Shown here one piece after another: positions 1 through 11,019 of a DNA stretch of 64,000 nucleotides. This DNA comes from Apodospora peruviana. Lineage: Eukaryota; Ascomycota; Sordariomycetes; Sordariales; Lasiosphaeriaceae. Below the pieces are notes generated by a model. It made no database searches and was not told where the DNA came from. It saw only the letters and a program-made list of their open reading frames with translations. The stretch is taken from contig JAUEDM010000001.1 of the NCBI GenBank assembly GCA_033439685.1, positions 5,642,001 through 5,706,000 of the forward strand. The letters are read 5' to 3'. Numbering within the stretch: the stretch's first letter is position 1; each line of letters opens with the position of its first letter. The translations under genes were made by a program, and so were the position numbers.

Positions 1-1
1 T

Positions 2-259
2 CCTCCTCGGCCCCGATCCCATACGTATGGGGTTGATAAGTACGTCCCCAACCCGGCATTTGCGCAACGGCCAAAGCCCAAGAAGGAGAAGAAGGGCAGT
101 TGGTTTAGTAGGTTGATTGGGAAGAGTGATCACCGTGACCGTGACCATGCTGATGATGATTCTGATTCTGATTCTGACGGTATGGATTTCAAGTGCGTAG
201 GTGACCCCAGGGGCGAACATTATCTCGATGCCGGCCATCAGCGAACTAGTAAGCAGTGA
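2..259 (+). CDS. 3' end of an unrecognised protein-coding gene (partial)
   Basis: Frame 2 is open from the window edge to a TGA at 257-259, giving an 85-residue C-terminal tail. It is very polar: a Lys-rich patch (KPKKEKKG), then SWFSRLIGK, then an acidic/Ser run (DDDSDSDSD), ending HQRTSKQ. Low-complexity charged tails like this are common at the C-termini of fungal proteins, and the open frame at the edge suggests the gene begins outside the window. No domain is visible and I do not recognise the family. Coding status is inferred only from the open frame and composition, so the call is moderate. Confidence 0.5.
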   Translation, partial: PPRPRSHTYGVDKYVPNPAFAQRPKPKKEKKGSWFSRLIGKSDHRDRDHADDDSDSDSDGMDFKCVGDPRGEHYLDAGHQRTSKQ

Positions 260-618
260 TCGTGCTAATATGACGCGTAGCTAGTGAGGTAAGGAGGCTC
301 AGCTGAGGGCTCCGTAATCCTTTCTTTGTCGTTTCTTTGTTGAATTGCCATCAAGACACACTGACAAAGCTGCAAGAGATCTTAGTAATAACTAATAATA
401 ACGCCGTAATCATGCCCAAACAATTCACTTGTTCATTTCAGTGACGCGCGTGGTTTCCTGTGAGACACTTGACCCGCTGTTCATGTAGTCTCGAGGTCTC
501 AACACAACATACGGGTAGTTGGTCCACAATGAAATGGAGCCGGTCCAGGAACCAGGTAGCAGCAAATGAGGCTTTTTTCCTTTCAAAGAAACGAAGAAGA
601 AACAGAAGCGAAGCAGCA
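260..618. other. intergenic, nothing recognised
   Basis: This is AT-rich spacer between the end of the left-edge gene and the tRNA. Short open frames here have no family resemblance. Confidence 0.6.
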
Positions 619-692
619 GGTCGGATGGTGTAGTTGGTTATCACGTCAGTCTAACACACTGAAGGTCCCCAGATCGAGCCTGGGTTCGATCA
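619..692 (+). tRNA. tRNA-Val (anticodon AAC), no intron
   Basis: A 74-nt cloverleaf can be folded by eye. The acceptor stem is GGTCGGA with TTCGATC (two G-T wobbles), followed by the discriminator A at 692. The D arm starts GTGTAG and contains the GG of the D loop. The anticodon stem TCAGT/ACTGA is a perfect 5-bp pairing around the loop CTAACAC, which places AAC in the anticodon. The variable loop is AGGTC. The T arm CCCAG/CTGGG is perfect around an ATCGAGC loop. AAC is the main valine anticodon in fungi, where its A34 is normally converted to inosine. A T-rich stretch follows within 20 nt, as expected for RNA polymerase III. Confidence 0.92.
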
Positions 693-1037
693 AGACGCTT
701 TATTCTTTTTCCGTTAATACGTTGTGTCGGCACTCTGTGATCTTTTTGCTGGGCTCTACTTCCCCTGGAAAATAGAAAATAGGGGGAGGATAGCCAATGC
801 TCACTCCTCCTCACCTAGGTGAGTGGACCTTCCAGACGAAACCATTTTAGCCCCACATTATTTCTAGTACCCCCTGCCTGTCACTTGTAGCAGCTGGCTG
901 ACCCGCCGGCCGGCAGACTTCAACCTCCAAAAGGGTCCCGCCCGATTTTTCGTCGTCGCAGCCGCCATCCGACCGCAACGCCGGCGTCGCCTCTCACGAA
1001 CCGCCACCACAACGCACTCCCAATCGAGTTGCCCATC
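693..1037. other. spacer and 5' leader of the bL21m gene
   Basis: It holds the Pol III terminator and then GC-rich DNA just before the next start codon, presumably promoter and 5' leader. No further gene is seen. Confidence 0.5.
699..710 (+). terminator. probable RNA polymerase III terminator of tRNA-Val
   Basis: A T-rich tract (TTTATTCTTTTT) starts seven bases after the tRNA 3' end and ends in five consecutive T. That is the usual distance and composition for a Pol III stop. Confidence 0.6.
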
Positions 1038-1736
1038 ATGAGCAGGGCACTGCTGCGCTCCGTCCTGGAGCTGCGGACACCCATCACGCGCCTGCCGCCG
1101 CCCTTCCTCCTGCCCATCCGGACCGGCCTCCCCAGCAGTGCCGCCAGCGCCCGCTTCTTCAACCAGACCAGCCAGATCGTCGAGCCGTCGTCCGCGGCGT
1201 CAGCCATTGGCGACCTCCCCCTCCCAAAACAAAACAGCACGACACTAAAGTCTTCGTCGTCGCAAGCGAGTAGTTCTTTACCACCAACATCATCACAAGC
1301 AGCTGGCGCACCACCACCACCAGCAACCGGCCCGATCGACGAGTCCGTCCGGACCCTCCTGCCGCTCCTCGCCGCCCAGCCGGGCCACTACGTGACGGTG
1401 CACATCCATGGCCGCCCCTACCTGGTGACGGAAGGCGACTCGGTCCGCCTCCCCTTCAAGATGCCCGGCGTCGCCCCGGGCGACGTGCTGCGCCTCAACC
1501 GCGCGAGCGTCGTCGGCAGCCGCGACTACACCCTCCAGGGCGCGCCGTACGTCGACGAGCGCCTGTTCGAGTGCCGCGCCGTCGTGACCGGCACCGAAGC
1601 CGAGCCCATGCGCGTCATCATAAAAAAGAAGCGCCGCTGCCGCCGTAAGAAGCGCGTCGAGAGCAAGCATCGCTATACCATGCTGCGTATCAGCGAGGTC
1701 AAGGTCTGCGCGGACGTGGCGGCTGAGCTGGATTGA
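1038..1736 (+). CDS. mitochondrial large-subunit ribosomal protein bL21m
   Basis: Intronless, 232 aa. The first ATG (1038) gives MSRALLRSVLELRTPITRLP, an Arg-rich, acid-poor N-terminus typical of a mitochondrial presequence. A low-complexity Ser/Pro linker follows to about residue 95. The C-terminal 130 residues match the L21 family: HYVTVHIHGRPYLVTEGDSV, a PG-containing loop (FKMPGVAPGDVLRLNRASVVG), VRVIIKKKRRCRRKKR-like basic extension (here MRVIIKKKRRCRRKKR), and a final YTMLRISEV strand. bL21m binds 23S-type rRNA in the mitochondrial 54S subunit (yeast counterpart Mrpl49). An in-frame TTG three codons upstream is not needed as a start. Family assignment is from recognised motifs and is secure. 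Confidence 0.9.
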   Translation: MSRALLRSVLELRTPITRLPPPFLLPIRTGLPSSAASARFFNQTSQIVEPSSAASAIGDLPLPKQNSTTLKSSSSQASSSLPPTSSQAAGAPPPPATGPIDESVRTLLPLLAAQPGHYVTVHIHGRPYLVTEGDSVRLPFKMPGVAPGDVLRLNRASVVGSRDYTLQGAPYVDERLFECRAVVTGTEAEPMRVIIKKKRRCRRKKRVESKHRYTMLRISEVKVCADVAAELD

Positions 1737-2739
1737 TTTGTCTCAACCCAGATGAGAAGGGATAAGCAGGATGTGTATGGAGATGACAGAGGGGTTTCGT
1801 TGCGAAAACGAGCCTCCCTGGGTATGGGCTGAGTGGACAATACTCTACTAGTTAGGAGAGGAAACGACAAGCCAGGTTTCGAACATGGGCTGATGTTGGG
1901 ACAGCATAGAAGTGGGGGGGGGGGGGGGGGTTGATTCTGTAGAATGTACGATCAGGCGTGTTTATGCAAAATGTACACATAAAAGGTATATAATACACGT
2001 GCGTGGGCAGGCATGTTAAAGATATTGTTGGTTCAGACCCTACTTTTGAACAGCACTGGGAAAGCTTTGATTAAACTCATGTCAAGGGAAGGACTAAATA
2101 ATGGGTGATAAGAAATCTGACCGATGTCGCTGTGTTGCTCTCCGTGGTTGGCAATACATTCATGGAAGTTGTGATTTCATGCGTGTCCAGTTTTGGGAAG
2201 CCAGGAGAGCTACATCAGTAAGGTAGCGTCTGCAGCATACCGACCACCACACAACTATATTTCACTCTAGTAGACACAGTTTTTGCCATGTCCCAACCAA
2301 GATGGAAGGCAGCAGAGTACGAAGTAAGAAGTGATGAAACAAAAGGTCCCTGGCATTGAGCAGCCGCAAGAGCTGCCAGAACCCCATCTCTCGCTAATCT
2401 CAGATATGTACGAATATCCTCATTATAGACAATAAAACAACAACAACAACCGCACCGTGGTATAGAACTATAAATCAAGCGAGCGTAATAAAAGATATGA
2501 ATAACAAAGAAAACCGCCAACCAAACCCTCATGAAATGTGTGTAAACGTATCAAAGACGGCTCATCCAGAACTTGTATAGTGGCGTTAACAAGGTAATGA
2601 TAACCCAGACAATCCAACAGGAAAACAAGAAACTGCTCTCTCCAAGAGTTGCTCCCGCTGATTAAAAACTCCTCCGTAGGTATCTCCGACAACAAACACC
2701 AAGCCTCCGATATCAACAATACTCCGTCAAACTTCAATT
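1737..2739. other. convergent intergenic region with a G17 run
   Basis: This lies between the 3' ends of bL21m (+) and the kinase (-), so it should contain both terminators and 3' UTRs. A 17-base G homopolymer is at 1914-1930. Short open frames on either strand show no family resemblance. Confidence 0.5.
1914..1930. repeat. G17 homopolymer
   Basis: Seventeen consecutive G residues in the 3' flank of the bL21m gene. Such tracts are length-unstable and prone to sequencing error. Confidence 0.9.
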
Positions 2740-5620
2740 TCACCTTCCACCATTATGGGCAACGGCACCTCCCGCACCGCCACCACTACTACCATTCCCA
2801 ACCGTCACAGCCTTTCTCACACTCGCCCAGTAAGCACCAGGCCACGTCGAGATCGCCTCGCCCTCCGTTGGCAGCCGTTCCCGACACCGCTGGACAACGC
2901 TCTGTATGATCCTCGAAAGCAGCTCCTCGCTAACCGGCAGAACCTTGCCCGGGTTCTCCGCCGCCATTGCATACACGGACGGATCAAACTCCTGTGGATA
3001 TAGGAAGGGGTCCGTGTTGGCCAGCAGTTCGTCGCACGTGGGGCGCTCCTTCTGCTCTCTGTTGAGGCAGCGGCGCATCGTGCGTATCAGGCTGGGCGGG
3101 ACCCGGCTTCCGTCATCGGTCACGTCGGGAAACTCAATTCTATAGGCCCAATTAATGATGGCTTGGCAGCGAGCCATCTGGTTCGCGATCTTTCCGAAGG
3201 GCGGCAGTCCGTACACCATCTGATACAAGATGCAGCCTAGGGACCAGACGTCGCTGGGCTTGCCGAGCTTCATAATCCTGGGGGCACCGTTTCTTTGATG
3301 CTGCAGCGGCGGTGGGATGCTGAACCTGCCGTTGTGGGCGGACGTGAACGCATACTGATTCGAGTCCATCAGCGACTCAGGCGACATGTAGTTGGGTGTT
3401 CCAATCTGTGTTTCGCGGTGAACGTTGACTGTCATTTCCGTCTGGATGGCGTTGGCGATACCAAAGTCGATCAGCTTGAGCCGGCCTTGCACCAGCACAA
3501 AGTTTGCTGGCTTGAGATCGCTGTGCACCACATCCATGGCATGCACGGCTTGTACGCACTCGAGCATCTCCTTCCAGTAGTACCGGATGAACACAGGGTC
3601 TAAACGAGCACCCTCAGACGTACTGTGGCGACTCCTGAGAAAAGTGTTGAAGTCAAGCTCGCCCACTTCCATTAACTACGATAGAGACAAGTAATGTTAG
3701 CAGCCAGAACGGATTAAGCAAGATGTTGAGTCTCAAACTTACAACACTAAGTATTTGCTTCTCCAAGTTCAGCTCATGATCAATGAGCTGAATGACTCTG
3801 TCAACCCCATGCAAGCGCTTCAGGAGATCAATCTCGCCCTTGAATCCCTTCACCGTGTTTTCATCTGCGTTTTCGATAGATACCCGTTTCAGGGCAAGCA
3901 TCTTGCCATTCTCAGCAGACACTCTGTAAACCTTCCCCGAACCGCCACGTCCTATGCAATCGATTCGGGAATAGGTCCTGTTGTTGACTCTTAGGAACAT
4001 CTGCTTCTTCTTGTTGGCCTGTGATGCGGTGGAAGCGCCAGCAGCGGCTGTAACAGTCTCGACAACAGACATCTTTGGAGGCGGAGGGGGGGCAGGTCGG
4101 TGGGGGGTATTGTGACTCTTCTGAGCGAGGGCCTTGCGCTCAGGGGAAGTGCGTGCGGATGAGGGAATAACAATATCTGTGCTGATTGGCCGTGGAGGTT
4201 TGCCCAGCAGCTCCTTTTCAGCAAGGATCACAGATGGCGCCTTTGGCCGCTTGAACGTGGAAGGCGCTTCGTTCTCCTTGTCGTGGCCGGATGGCAGCTC
4301 GGGAGGCGGTGCTGGGATCTTGTAAGCCAGCTCGAGATGACTCCTTTCCTGCTCTTGCGGCTGCGGCTGTGGCTGCGGTTCAGGCATCACCGAGTTGGAT
4401 GTCTGTTTGCGAATTGCCGCCCTGGCAGGGTCCTTCGCACTAACTGGACTTCCGGAAGCGGCAAAATCGCGATAACTCTCGGCGAAGAAGGACGAGGCTG
4501 GTTGCTCCCCGAGTCCGGATTCGTGGTACTGTGGTTGCTGGCTCTCACGTTCTTGACTCGAAGCCAATCCCTCACCGTCACCTTGTCCTTCTTCGTCTTC
4601 TTCGCTCTGCCTCCTCCTCCCTCGGCGAGCTGGACCGCTAAGGAAGCTCCCAGGGGCTGTTCCGATTCGCTTAACACGCATTGAGCTTTGTGGCGCCGAC
4701 GGTTGTGACCGTCCAATAGTGGCGGGGTCCTCTGGCATCTCCTGGTCGCTATTGCCCGTGGACCTCTTTGATGACACGCCAGAAGAGCCTCCAGATCTGA
4801 CCTTCTGCCCAGAAGATCCCACTGCAATCCTTACAGTTCTCACTGGGAGCACAGGCGTGTTGATGTTGCTAGGGTTAATCGGTGCTTCCGGCTGGGATGG
4901 CTGTTCTTGCTGCGCCGGCAGCGGTATATCCTTTTCCTCAATCGTTTCTCTAACATCTGGTCGTTTCCTTTGAGTTGATGTCGAGAGGGACCTTCGCAGA
5001 CCGTGCTGTAGACCGTGCTGTAGACCATGCTGCAGACTTCCATTTACAGGAGCAGGGTTGCTGAGTCGCACTACTCGTTTCCTCGGAACTGGACTGGTTT
5101 CCCGACTCCGTGCCGGCGATGAGGGGAGCTGTACGCTTCCTGCGCGAGCGTGCCGCCTCGTTTCCCGCTGTCTGACGCTTTCCTTGCCTTCCTCAACCGT
5201 GGACGATGTCGACGACGTCAATGCGCTTCTCCTTGTCCGTACCCGCGAGGTCGGTCTGGCTGGTGGTGATTGTGAAGGTTCGGCCGCCGCGGGGACGGGA
5301 GCCAGGGCGACAGATGATGATGCAGGAGGATGACCGTCACTCAGGAGGGCTTTCGTCAAGGCACTGAGCTTCATGGGCACCGGCATCTCGTCGTCGGAGC
5401 TGTCATTGAGCGTCGAGTATTGCAGCTGCGATTGCAGTTGTGACTGCGACTCTTTGTCTGTTGACATGGCAATCATGGACCCGCCAACCGGGTTCGACTC
5501 GCTACGGCTGAGATGGGGCCTCGAGGTTGGGCGCCTAAGAGCCTGTCTTGCAGACGTCCTACGTCCCAGAGAGGTGAAATGACTCCCAGCGCCCATTGGC
5601 GTCGGGGATGTCGAGGCCAT
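2740..5620 (-). CDS. MPS1/TTK-family dual-specificity spindle checkpoint kinase
   Basis: Two exons: 5620..3743 and 3675..2740. The 67-nt intron (3742..3676) has GTAAGT donor, TGCTAAC branch site and TAG acceptor. The spliced protein is 937 aa. Residues 1 to about 545 are disordered and Ser/Pro/Arg-rich. The kinase domain starts near 556 with the Gly loop IGRGGSGKVYRV, then the ATP lysine in MLALKRV (about K578). The catalytic loop reads VVHSDLKPAN (HSD in place of HRD), the metal site is LIDFGIANAI, and the activation segment ends IGTPNYMSPESL. HSDLKPANF, IGTPNYMSPE and the late C-lobe insertion are MPS1/TTK hallmarks. MPS1 acts at kinetochores and spindle poles in the spindle assembly checkpoint. 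The intron falls inside the kinase domain between ILSV and LMEVGE. The start is the first ATG of a long uninterrupted frame; an upstream exon cannot be excluded. Confidence 0.88.
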
Positions 5621-6490
5621 ATCGTTCGCGGATGTGCTGCAGATCTGTGGGTGTTTGTTGTTTCTGAAATTTTATTTCGGCCTGGCTTGGGCTTCTCGTG
5701 GGTGCGTCAGCCTTGTCGCGATCTGCTCGTGTTCCCCTCCCGGGTGTTCCGCGTGTTCCGCGTGTGACGAAGAAGCGATCGAAGGCTCGTATAGAAAATC
5801 CGATTGATGATTTACGTGTCGAAATGGCTCATCGACCGAGTTACCGTATTTGAGCAAGAAATTGGGCGATGCGCGCGAGTGATGGAGATGAGAAGCTGGG
5901 ACAGGTTGGGGTGCTGAAGCTGCCGTCCCGCTAGCTGCCGGTATTTTGAGCTGGGCATCAGGAACCAATCACAACGCACAGAGCTGGTGTACCGTTGCGA
6001 CAGCAACCGCCAAAACGCCAAAACAGGGAAAAAACGGGTGCATGTCCACGCGCATCCTAGTATGCCAAGGCCTTTAAGTCTGGCCGTTACGGAGTACCTT
6101 GCCAAATTTCCCAGTTTTATGCAAACTAACGCCTGAGGCAGAAACTCACGATACCCTCATCATGTAAACGAGGTCTGTGCTCCTCAGCAGCATGCATTCC
6201 CCTTGATTGTCATCGCATCATCGAGGTTTCGCTTCTGGCACACAAACAGACGCTCGAAATAAAAATCAGAAACAGGTCCATGTCCCGAAGAAACCCTCGT
6301 TACTTTTATTGTCCTGTCTAAATGCCATTGGCCATCGCCGGTACAGACATTTCCATGCAAATCCATTATCTCCAGCTCCATAGTCAAGGCAACCGACCTG
6401 CCACCAGCTTTGCATCGTGCGCATAAGTTCTCAAGGTTCTCCGGAAATTGGCATACCGCTTGTTGTTGATTCGACCAGGATATGAGACGC
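5621..6490. other. intergenic: kinase promoter side and P2 3' flank
   Basis: It holds the presumed promoter and 5' UTR of the kinase gene and the 3' UTR of the P2 gene, both on the minus strand. Overlapping open frames of about 100 codons here lack family resemblance and codon bias. Confidence 0.5.
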
Positions 6491-6954
6491 TTAGTCGAAG
6501 AGACCGAAGCCCATATCGTCATCGGACTCCTCCTTCTCTGTAGGGACGTTAGAACGGATGCGCAACCACGAGTCAAATGGGACAAGTTCGTACCCTCAAC
6601 CTTCTCCTCCTCCTTGGGGGCCTCAGCGGCATCGCCACCGGCAGCGCCACCAGCAGCGGCCGCGCCACCACCACCACCACCGCCGGACGGGACGGAGGCA
6701 AGCTTGGCGGAACCCTCAGCGATGAGCTGCAAAATAAACGTGTCAGCACAGCCATTACCGTTCTCCCATATTCTCCGTCACAGATAGTCTCGTACCTCGT
6801 TGATGTCCTTGCCCTTGAGCTCCTCGAGGAGCTTGTCGAGGCGCTCGTCATCGGCCTCAATGCCGACGGACTCGAGAACGCTCTTGATGTCGCTGGCGGA
6901 AGGGGAGGTGTTGCCACCGAGCCCCAGGAGGAGGTAAGCAGCCAAGTGCTTCAT
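6491..6954 (-). CDS. 60S acidic ribosomal stalk protein P2
   Basis: Three coding exons: 6954..6796, 6726..6594 and 6537..6491. Introns of 69 nt (GTACGA...TTGCAG) and 56 nt (GTACGA...CTACAG) separate them, and the protein is 112 aa. It begins MKHLAAYLLLGLGGNTSPSA, has the DIKSVLESVGIEADDERLDKLL helical dimerisation domain, a Gly/Ala hinge (GGGGGGGAAAAGGAAGG), and the conserved acidic end EKEESDDDMGFGLFD. The GFGLFD tail recruits elongation factors to the ribosomal stalk. A probable additional intron lies in the 5' UTR, with donor GTGAGT at 7025 and acceptor GCAG ending at 6968, 13 bases before the start codon. Length and both ends fit the family exactly. The gene is divergent from SPT2 and shares about 800 bp of upstream DNA with it. 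Confidence 0.94.
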
Positions 6955-7752
6955 TTTGAATGGTTTTCTGCGAAATGAGAGTTAGATGAAGACGGTTAGA
7001 GCTGTCTTGCAGGACGGTTACTCACGATGGGTTGGAAAGAACAAGAGAGGTCAATCAGATTTAACCGCTTGTGTGTGCGGAGAAAGACTCTTCTTAGTTC
7101 TGAATGGTAGCTTGGTCGATGAAAAAGTTCGGGAGCGAAGCCGATGTCAAATTATTTTAGAAATTGGCATCTGTGAGCGCTCCCGTTTCCGAACCCCACA
7201 TGTCACCTGACTCTCGTTAGGGCAGAGCAATGATCAGTCATCAGCCACTGGCCCAGCTGGCTGTTTTCACGTGGGACTAGGCTGTCTGAAGTGGGGGCGC
7301 CAACCGATTATGCGGAATCGGCCGTTTACGTTTTCCGATGCGGGCGCCCAGAACTCAGGTGGGTCACCGGCTGTCTTCCCCCCCATATTAACAGGCGTCA
7401 CGCTGCGCTCCAGCTGTCCGGCAAACAAAAGTTGCGAGTTAGACTTCAGACCACATTCATCACCCAATCTTGCTGTCCTTTCGCTCGTCAGCGCTATATT
7501 TGCCGGTCCCCCGCCCTTCTTTTCTGCTCTTTTCCCTCCAAATTCTGCACCCAAGAGTAGCGGCCTAGTTGTTCACGCCATCTCCAACTACGTTTAGTTC
7601 CGCTTTCGCTGACGGCAAAACAGCGCCGAGAGCCTCGGGCCTCCGCTCACTCACCCCTCGCCGGCGATTTCCCAACGCCCCAACCCCTTATGACTTCTAA
7701 AAGGACATAATTGGGTGATTCTGGTTCCGCTTCAAATGGTAACAGCGTCACT
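6955..7752. promoter_or_regulatory. shared divergent upstream region of P2 and SPT2
   Basis: About 800 bp lie between two divergent start codons, so both promoters must be here. It includes the putative P2 5'UTR intron (7025..6968). A CACGTG E-box sits near 7268. No gene is seen. Regulatory function is inferred from position only. Confidence 0.5.
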
Positions 7753-8947
7753 ATGCCCGTAGGTTGATGCTTGGGGGTGCCCTGATCTCCTGCTCTACAA
7801 TGCGCTAACAACTGGAGTTTAGATCAGTGATTTGCTCGCATCGATAAGCGGCGAAAAGCCTGCAAACCCTTCGACGACACAAACAAGACCTATCTCGGCG
7901 ATACCTAAGCGCAAAGCCGAGGATGAGCCTCATTCTGCAGCTGCAAAGACTCGGCGCACAGTGTCGCCACCCAACGGATTCTCACAACAAAATGGTTATT
8001 CGTCAAAGCCGCCGCCGCGCCCTATTACCAAACCAACTGGTAGCCTGGGCGACAAGCCGGCGTCCAGCCCACGTCCTTCAACCTACCAGTCGAGTGCGGC
8101 CTCTCACAGGCCTGGGAGCACGCCTGCGAGATCTGGAGGGAATTCAGCCTCGACAAGTAGCAGCCGCGGTTTACTACCTTCCAGGCCTCTAGCAAACAGC
8201 CCGACCACGACAGCCTCCGGGCAGACATCCCAACCGAAGAAGCGCTCCTTCGCTGAGATCATGGCCCGAGCCAAGGAACAAACGGCACAGAGAGAGCAGT
8301 TTGGCAAAATCCAGCATAAACCGGTGGAAAAGGGTCTCACTATGAAAGAGCGAAAGGAGCAAAAGGCAGCGGAGGCAAGGCAGCTAAAGAAGACAGGAAG
8401 ATCCTTACAGGCCAGGAACGGTGGCACGGTTGCGGGCCCACGCAGTGGTGCCAGTGGCGAGAGCCTTCCTCGATCCAAGGCAGCCACTGGTAAACCGGTG
8501 TCAGCACCTGTCGGTGAGGTGAAAAAGGTCAAAAAGGCTGCTTTGGCTACAACGGGCTACACTGGCACAGCGCGGCCACGACCTGGTGCAACAGTATCGA
8601 AATCAGGTAGCGCCGCAAAGCCAGCCTTGGATACGGGCTCGCGAGACAGAGCGCCGTACAGCGGTGCTTTATCACGCTCTCGACGGGATTATTACGACGA
8701 CGAAATGGACGACTTCATCGAGTATGACGACGATGAGGAAGAACCAGGTCCCGGACGCAGGGGTGGGTACGATTCATTGGGTGAAGACGAGTCCGATATG
8801 GAGGCCGGGCTCACCGACATTGAGGAAGAAGACCGGCGGGCTGAAATGGCAGCTCGTCGCGAGGATAAAGAGCAAGAGTTGCTGGAGGCACGGTTGAAGC
8901 GAGAAAAGGAAGAGAAAAGACGAAGGCTACTCGGAGCAACCCGCTGA
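7753..8947 (+). CDS. SPT2 chromatin protein (histone H3-H4 binding)
   Basis: Two exons. The first coding exon is only six bases (ATGCCC, 7753..7758). A 64-nt intron follows (GTAGGT donor, GCTAACA branch, TTTAG acceptor ending 7822), and the rest is 7823..8947. The protein is 376 aa, starting MPISDLLASISGEKP. The middle is disordered and Pro/Ser/Lys-rich, with a conserved basic patch SFAEIMARAKEQTAQREQFG. The C-terminus carries the SPT2 signature: RDYYDDEMDDFIEYDDDEEE, then YDSLGEDESDMEAGLTDIEEED and a final Lys/Glu/Arg helix (AARREDKEQELLEARLKREK). SPT2 binds H3-H4 and helps recycle histones during transcription. The long frame alone lacks an ATG at its start; the microexon supplies one in frame and restores the conserved N-terminus. 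Confidence 0.88.
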
Positions 8948-9765
8948 TCTATGGGTGTTTTTTTTGGTTTTTCTTTGGCGAGGATTTGGTGGTGGCAAGG
9001 AGATGAAATGCACTGATCAAGAGGGAATGGCTCTGACACATCATCTTGACCCGGTTGGGCGTTGCGTTGGTTAATCTCCAGTTTTCTTGTTTTCCATTTG
9101 AGGATCACTATTCAAGGACATACTTGTTAGGCGTTGATTTGGAGACGGATTGGTCACCGAGCGGCATTGCATTAGCGGCTGGAGTTTCTCAAGTGAGTCT
9201 TATCTATTTCTAGATTCAGGGGAAGCGTTTAGATCATGTATGGCAACCGGGAAGTGCTACAGCACTGGCTGAAGTTTGAAAGTAATTCGAGGAGCCACTG
9301 TGCCGATAAGCTGGTAGCTACTTTGAGATGTCAGGGTGCTAGACATAAGGCATTACTACCTGGTAGCTTTCGCAGTCTTTGTGCCTTCAGCTCTTACGTA
9401 CAATACAATCACAAGATTCACGTAGTCCATGATTTTAAAACTGCGTTGCAGCATGTTCTATGTGATGGTGCTCCCAACATCAACATGTCTTCGGAGTTGA
9501 TAAGCGGGCAGTTGAGCTTATCGTTCATCTGAGCCATCCTGCCAGCCAATAGCACGCTCGAACATTTACCCCACACACCGCCAGCCTAGCCGCCACTGGA
9601 ACACGATAACCCGCTAATTTTTTTATCCGGGCTCAGAAACGTTGAAGGTCAGGAGAAAGAGAACGACTAGGTTGGAAAGGTACCGCACTCAACTGCAATC
9701 AAACGATTCCCGATCCGCCAAACCACCAGAAATTGAAGTCCCTCCCAAGGGCATAGTAGATCAAT
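8948..9765. other. intergenic between SPT2 and NSA2
   Basis: It holds the SPT2 3' UTR and the NSA2 promoter. A 98-codon open frame at 9236-9532 has no coding bias or family resemblance and is not called. Confidence 0.5.
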
Positions 9766-11019
9766 ATGGTCAGTGACTCCTATTTCTGGGCGTAGTCAGC
9801 CTGGCGACGGTTACTAACCACTGTTTCCCTAAATACAGCCTCAGAACGAATATATCGGTATGGCCTCCTCCCTGTTGACGAATAGCGGCGGTCGCGCGTT
9901 TCTTCTTCCCTTCGATTTTTTCTCCTTCTTTCTAACCAGCACAAACAATAAAAAACAGAGAGAGCCCAGAAGCTCCACGGCAAGAGGCTCGACACCGAGG
10001 AGCGCGCGCGCAAGAAGGCGGCCCGCGAGGGGCACAAGCAGAGCGAGAATGCGCAGAACCTGCGCGGCCTGAGGGCCAAGCTCTACGCCAAGGAGCGCCA
10101 CCACCAGAAGATCCAGATGCGCAAGCAGATCAAGCAGCACGAGGAGCGCAACATCAAGGGCGCGCCGCAGGAGAAGGAGCCCGCCAACCCGATTCCCGCA
10201 TATCTGCTTGATCGTGCGAACCCGACGACCGCCAAGGCGCTGAGCTCTCAGATCAAGAACAAGCGTGCCGAGAAGGCGGCCCGGTTTGCGGTGCCGATTC
10301 CAAAGGTCAAGGGTATTAGTGAAGAGGAGCTGTTCAAGGTGTACGTTTTATGTATATCCTTCAGAGCAAGCCGTTCAAGATGTTAGGGATCGGTGTGCTG
10401 ACGAGCATTTTAGGGTGAAAACGGGCAAGAAGATCGCCAAGAAAGCATGGAAGCGTGTTGTCACAAAGCCTACGTTTGTTGGCCCCGACTTCACGAGACG
10501 GCCGGTCAAATATGAACGTAAGACCATATCATCTATCCCTACGCATTAAAAGGAGAGTTACGCCGTATGCTAACCATGTCTGGATTAATTAGGCTTCATC
10601 CGTCCTATGGGTCTTCGTTACAAGAAGGCGAACGTCACACATCCGACGCTGAACGTGACGGTGCAGCTTCCCATCCTTGGCGTGAAGAAGAACCCCAGCA
10701 ACCCATTATATACTCAACTGGGAGTTTTGACAAAGGGTACCATGTAAGTTTCAACTCTTTCTCACACACAGTCTTTCGGGCCTGTTGGAGGCTAACTCTG
10801 GAATCATTTAGTATCGAGGTCAACGTATCCGATCTCGGTATCGTCACAGCCTCTGGCAAGATTGCCTGGGGACGATACGCACAGGTTACGAATAACCCAG
10901 AGGTATGTGATGGGGCCTCTTCGTTCTCTATGTATTCTCATGCGCCCGATACATAAGCTAACGATGGATTTAAAAAAAAATAGAACGATGGCTGCTTGAA
11001 TGCTGTTCTGCTGGTATAA
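9766..11019 (+). CDS. NSA2: NSA2, 60S ribosomal subunit assembly factor
   Basis: Seven coding exons close exactly: 9766..9768 (the ATG alone), 9839..9857, 9959..10340, 10414..10517, 10593..10743, 10812..10902 and 10984..11019. The product is 261 aa, the same length as yeast Nsa2. It reads MPQNEYIERAQKLHGKRLD at the start. Later motifs are AQNLRGLRAKLYAKERHHQK, IPAYLLDRANPTTAKALSS, GISEEELFKVVKTGKK, TFVGPDFTRRPVKYER, YTQLGVLTKGTIIEVNVSDL and the C-terminal DGCLNAVLLV. NSA2 is a nuclear pre-60S factor needed for 27S pre-rRNA processing. Introns are 70-101 nt with clear branch sites (for example TACTAAC in intron 1). The first intron directly follows the start codon. Confidence 0.95.

Noticed and set aside
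5672..6105. Two overlapping minus-strand frames of about 98 codons between the kinase and P2
   Set aside because: They overlap in different frames with random composition and fit the kinase 5' UTR/promoter.
9236..9532. 98-codon plus-strand open frame upstream of NSA2
   Set aside because: No codon bias, no domain and no splice context; it lies in promoter DNA.
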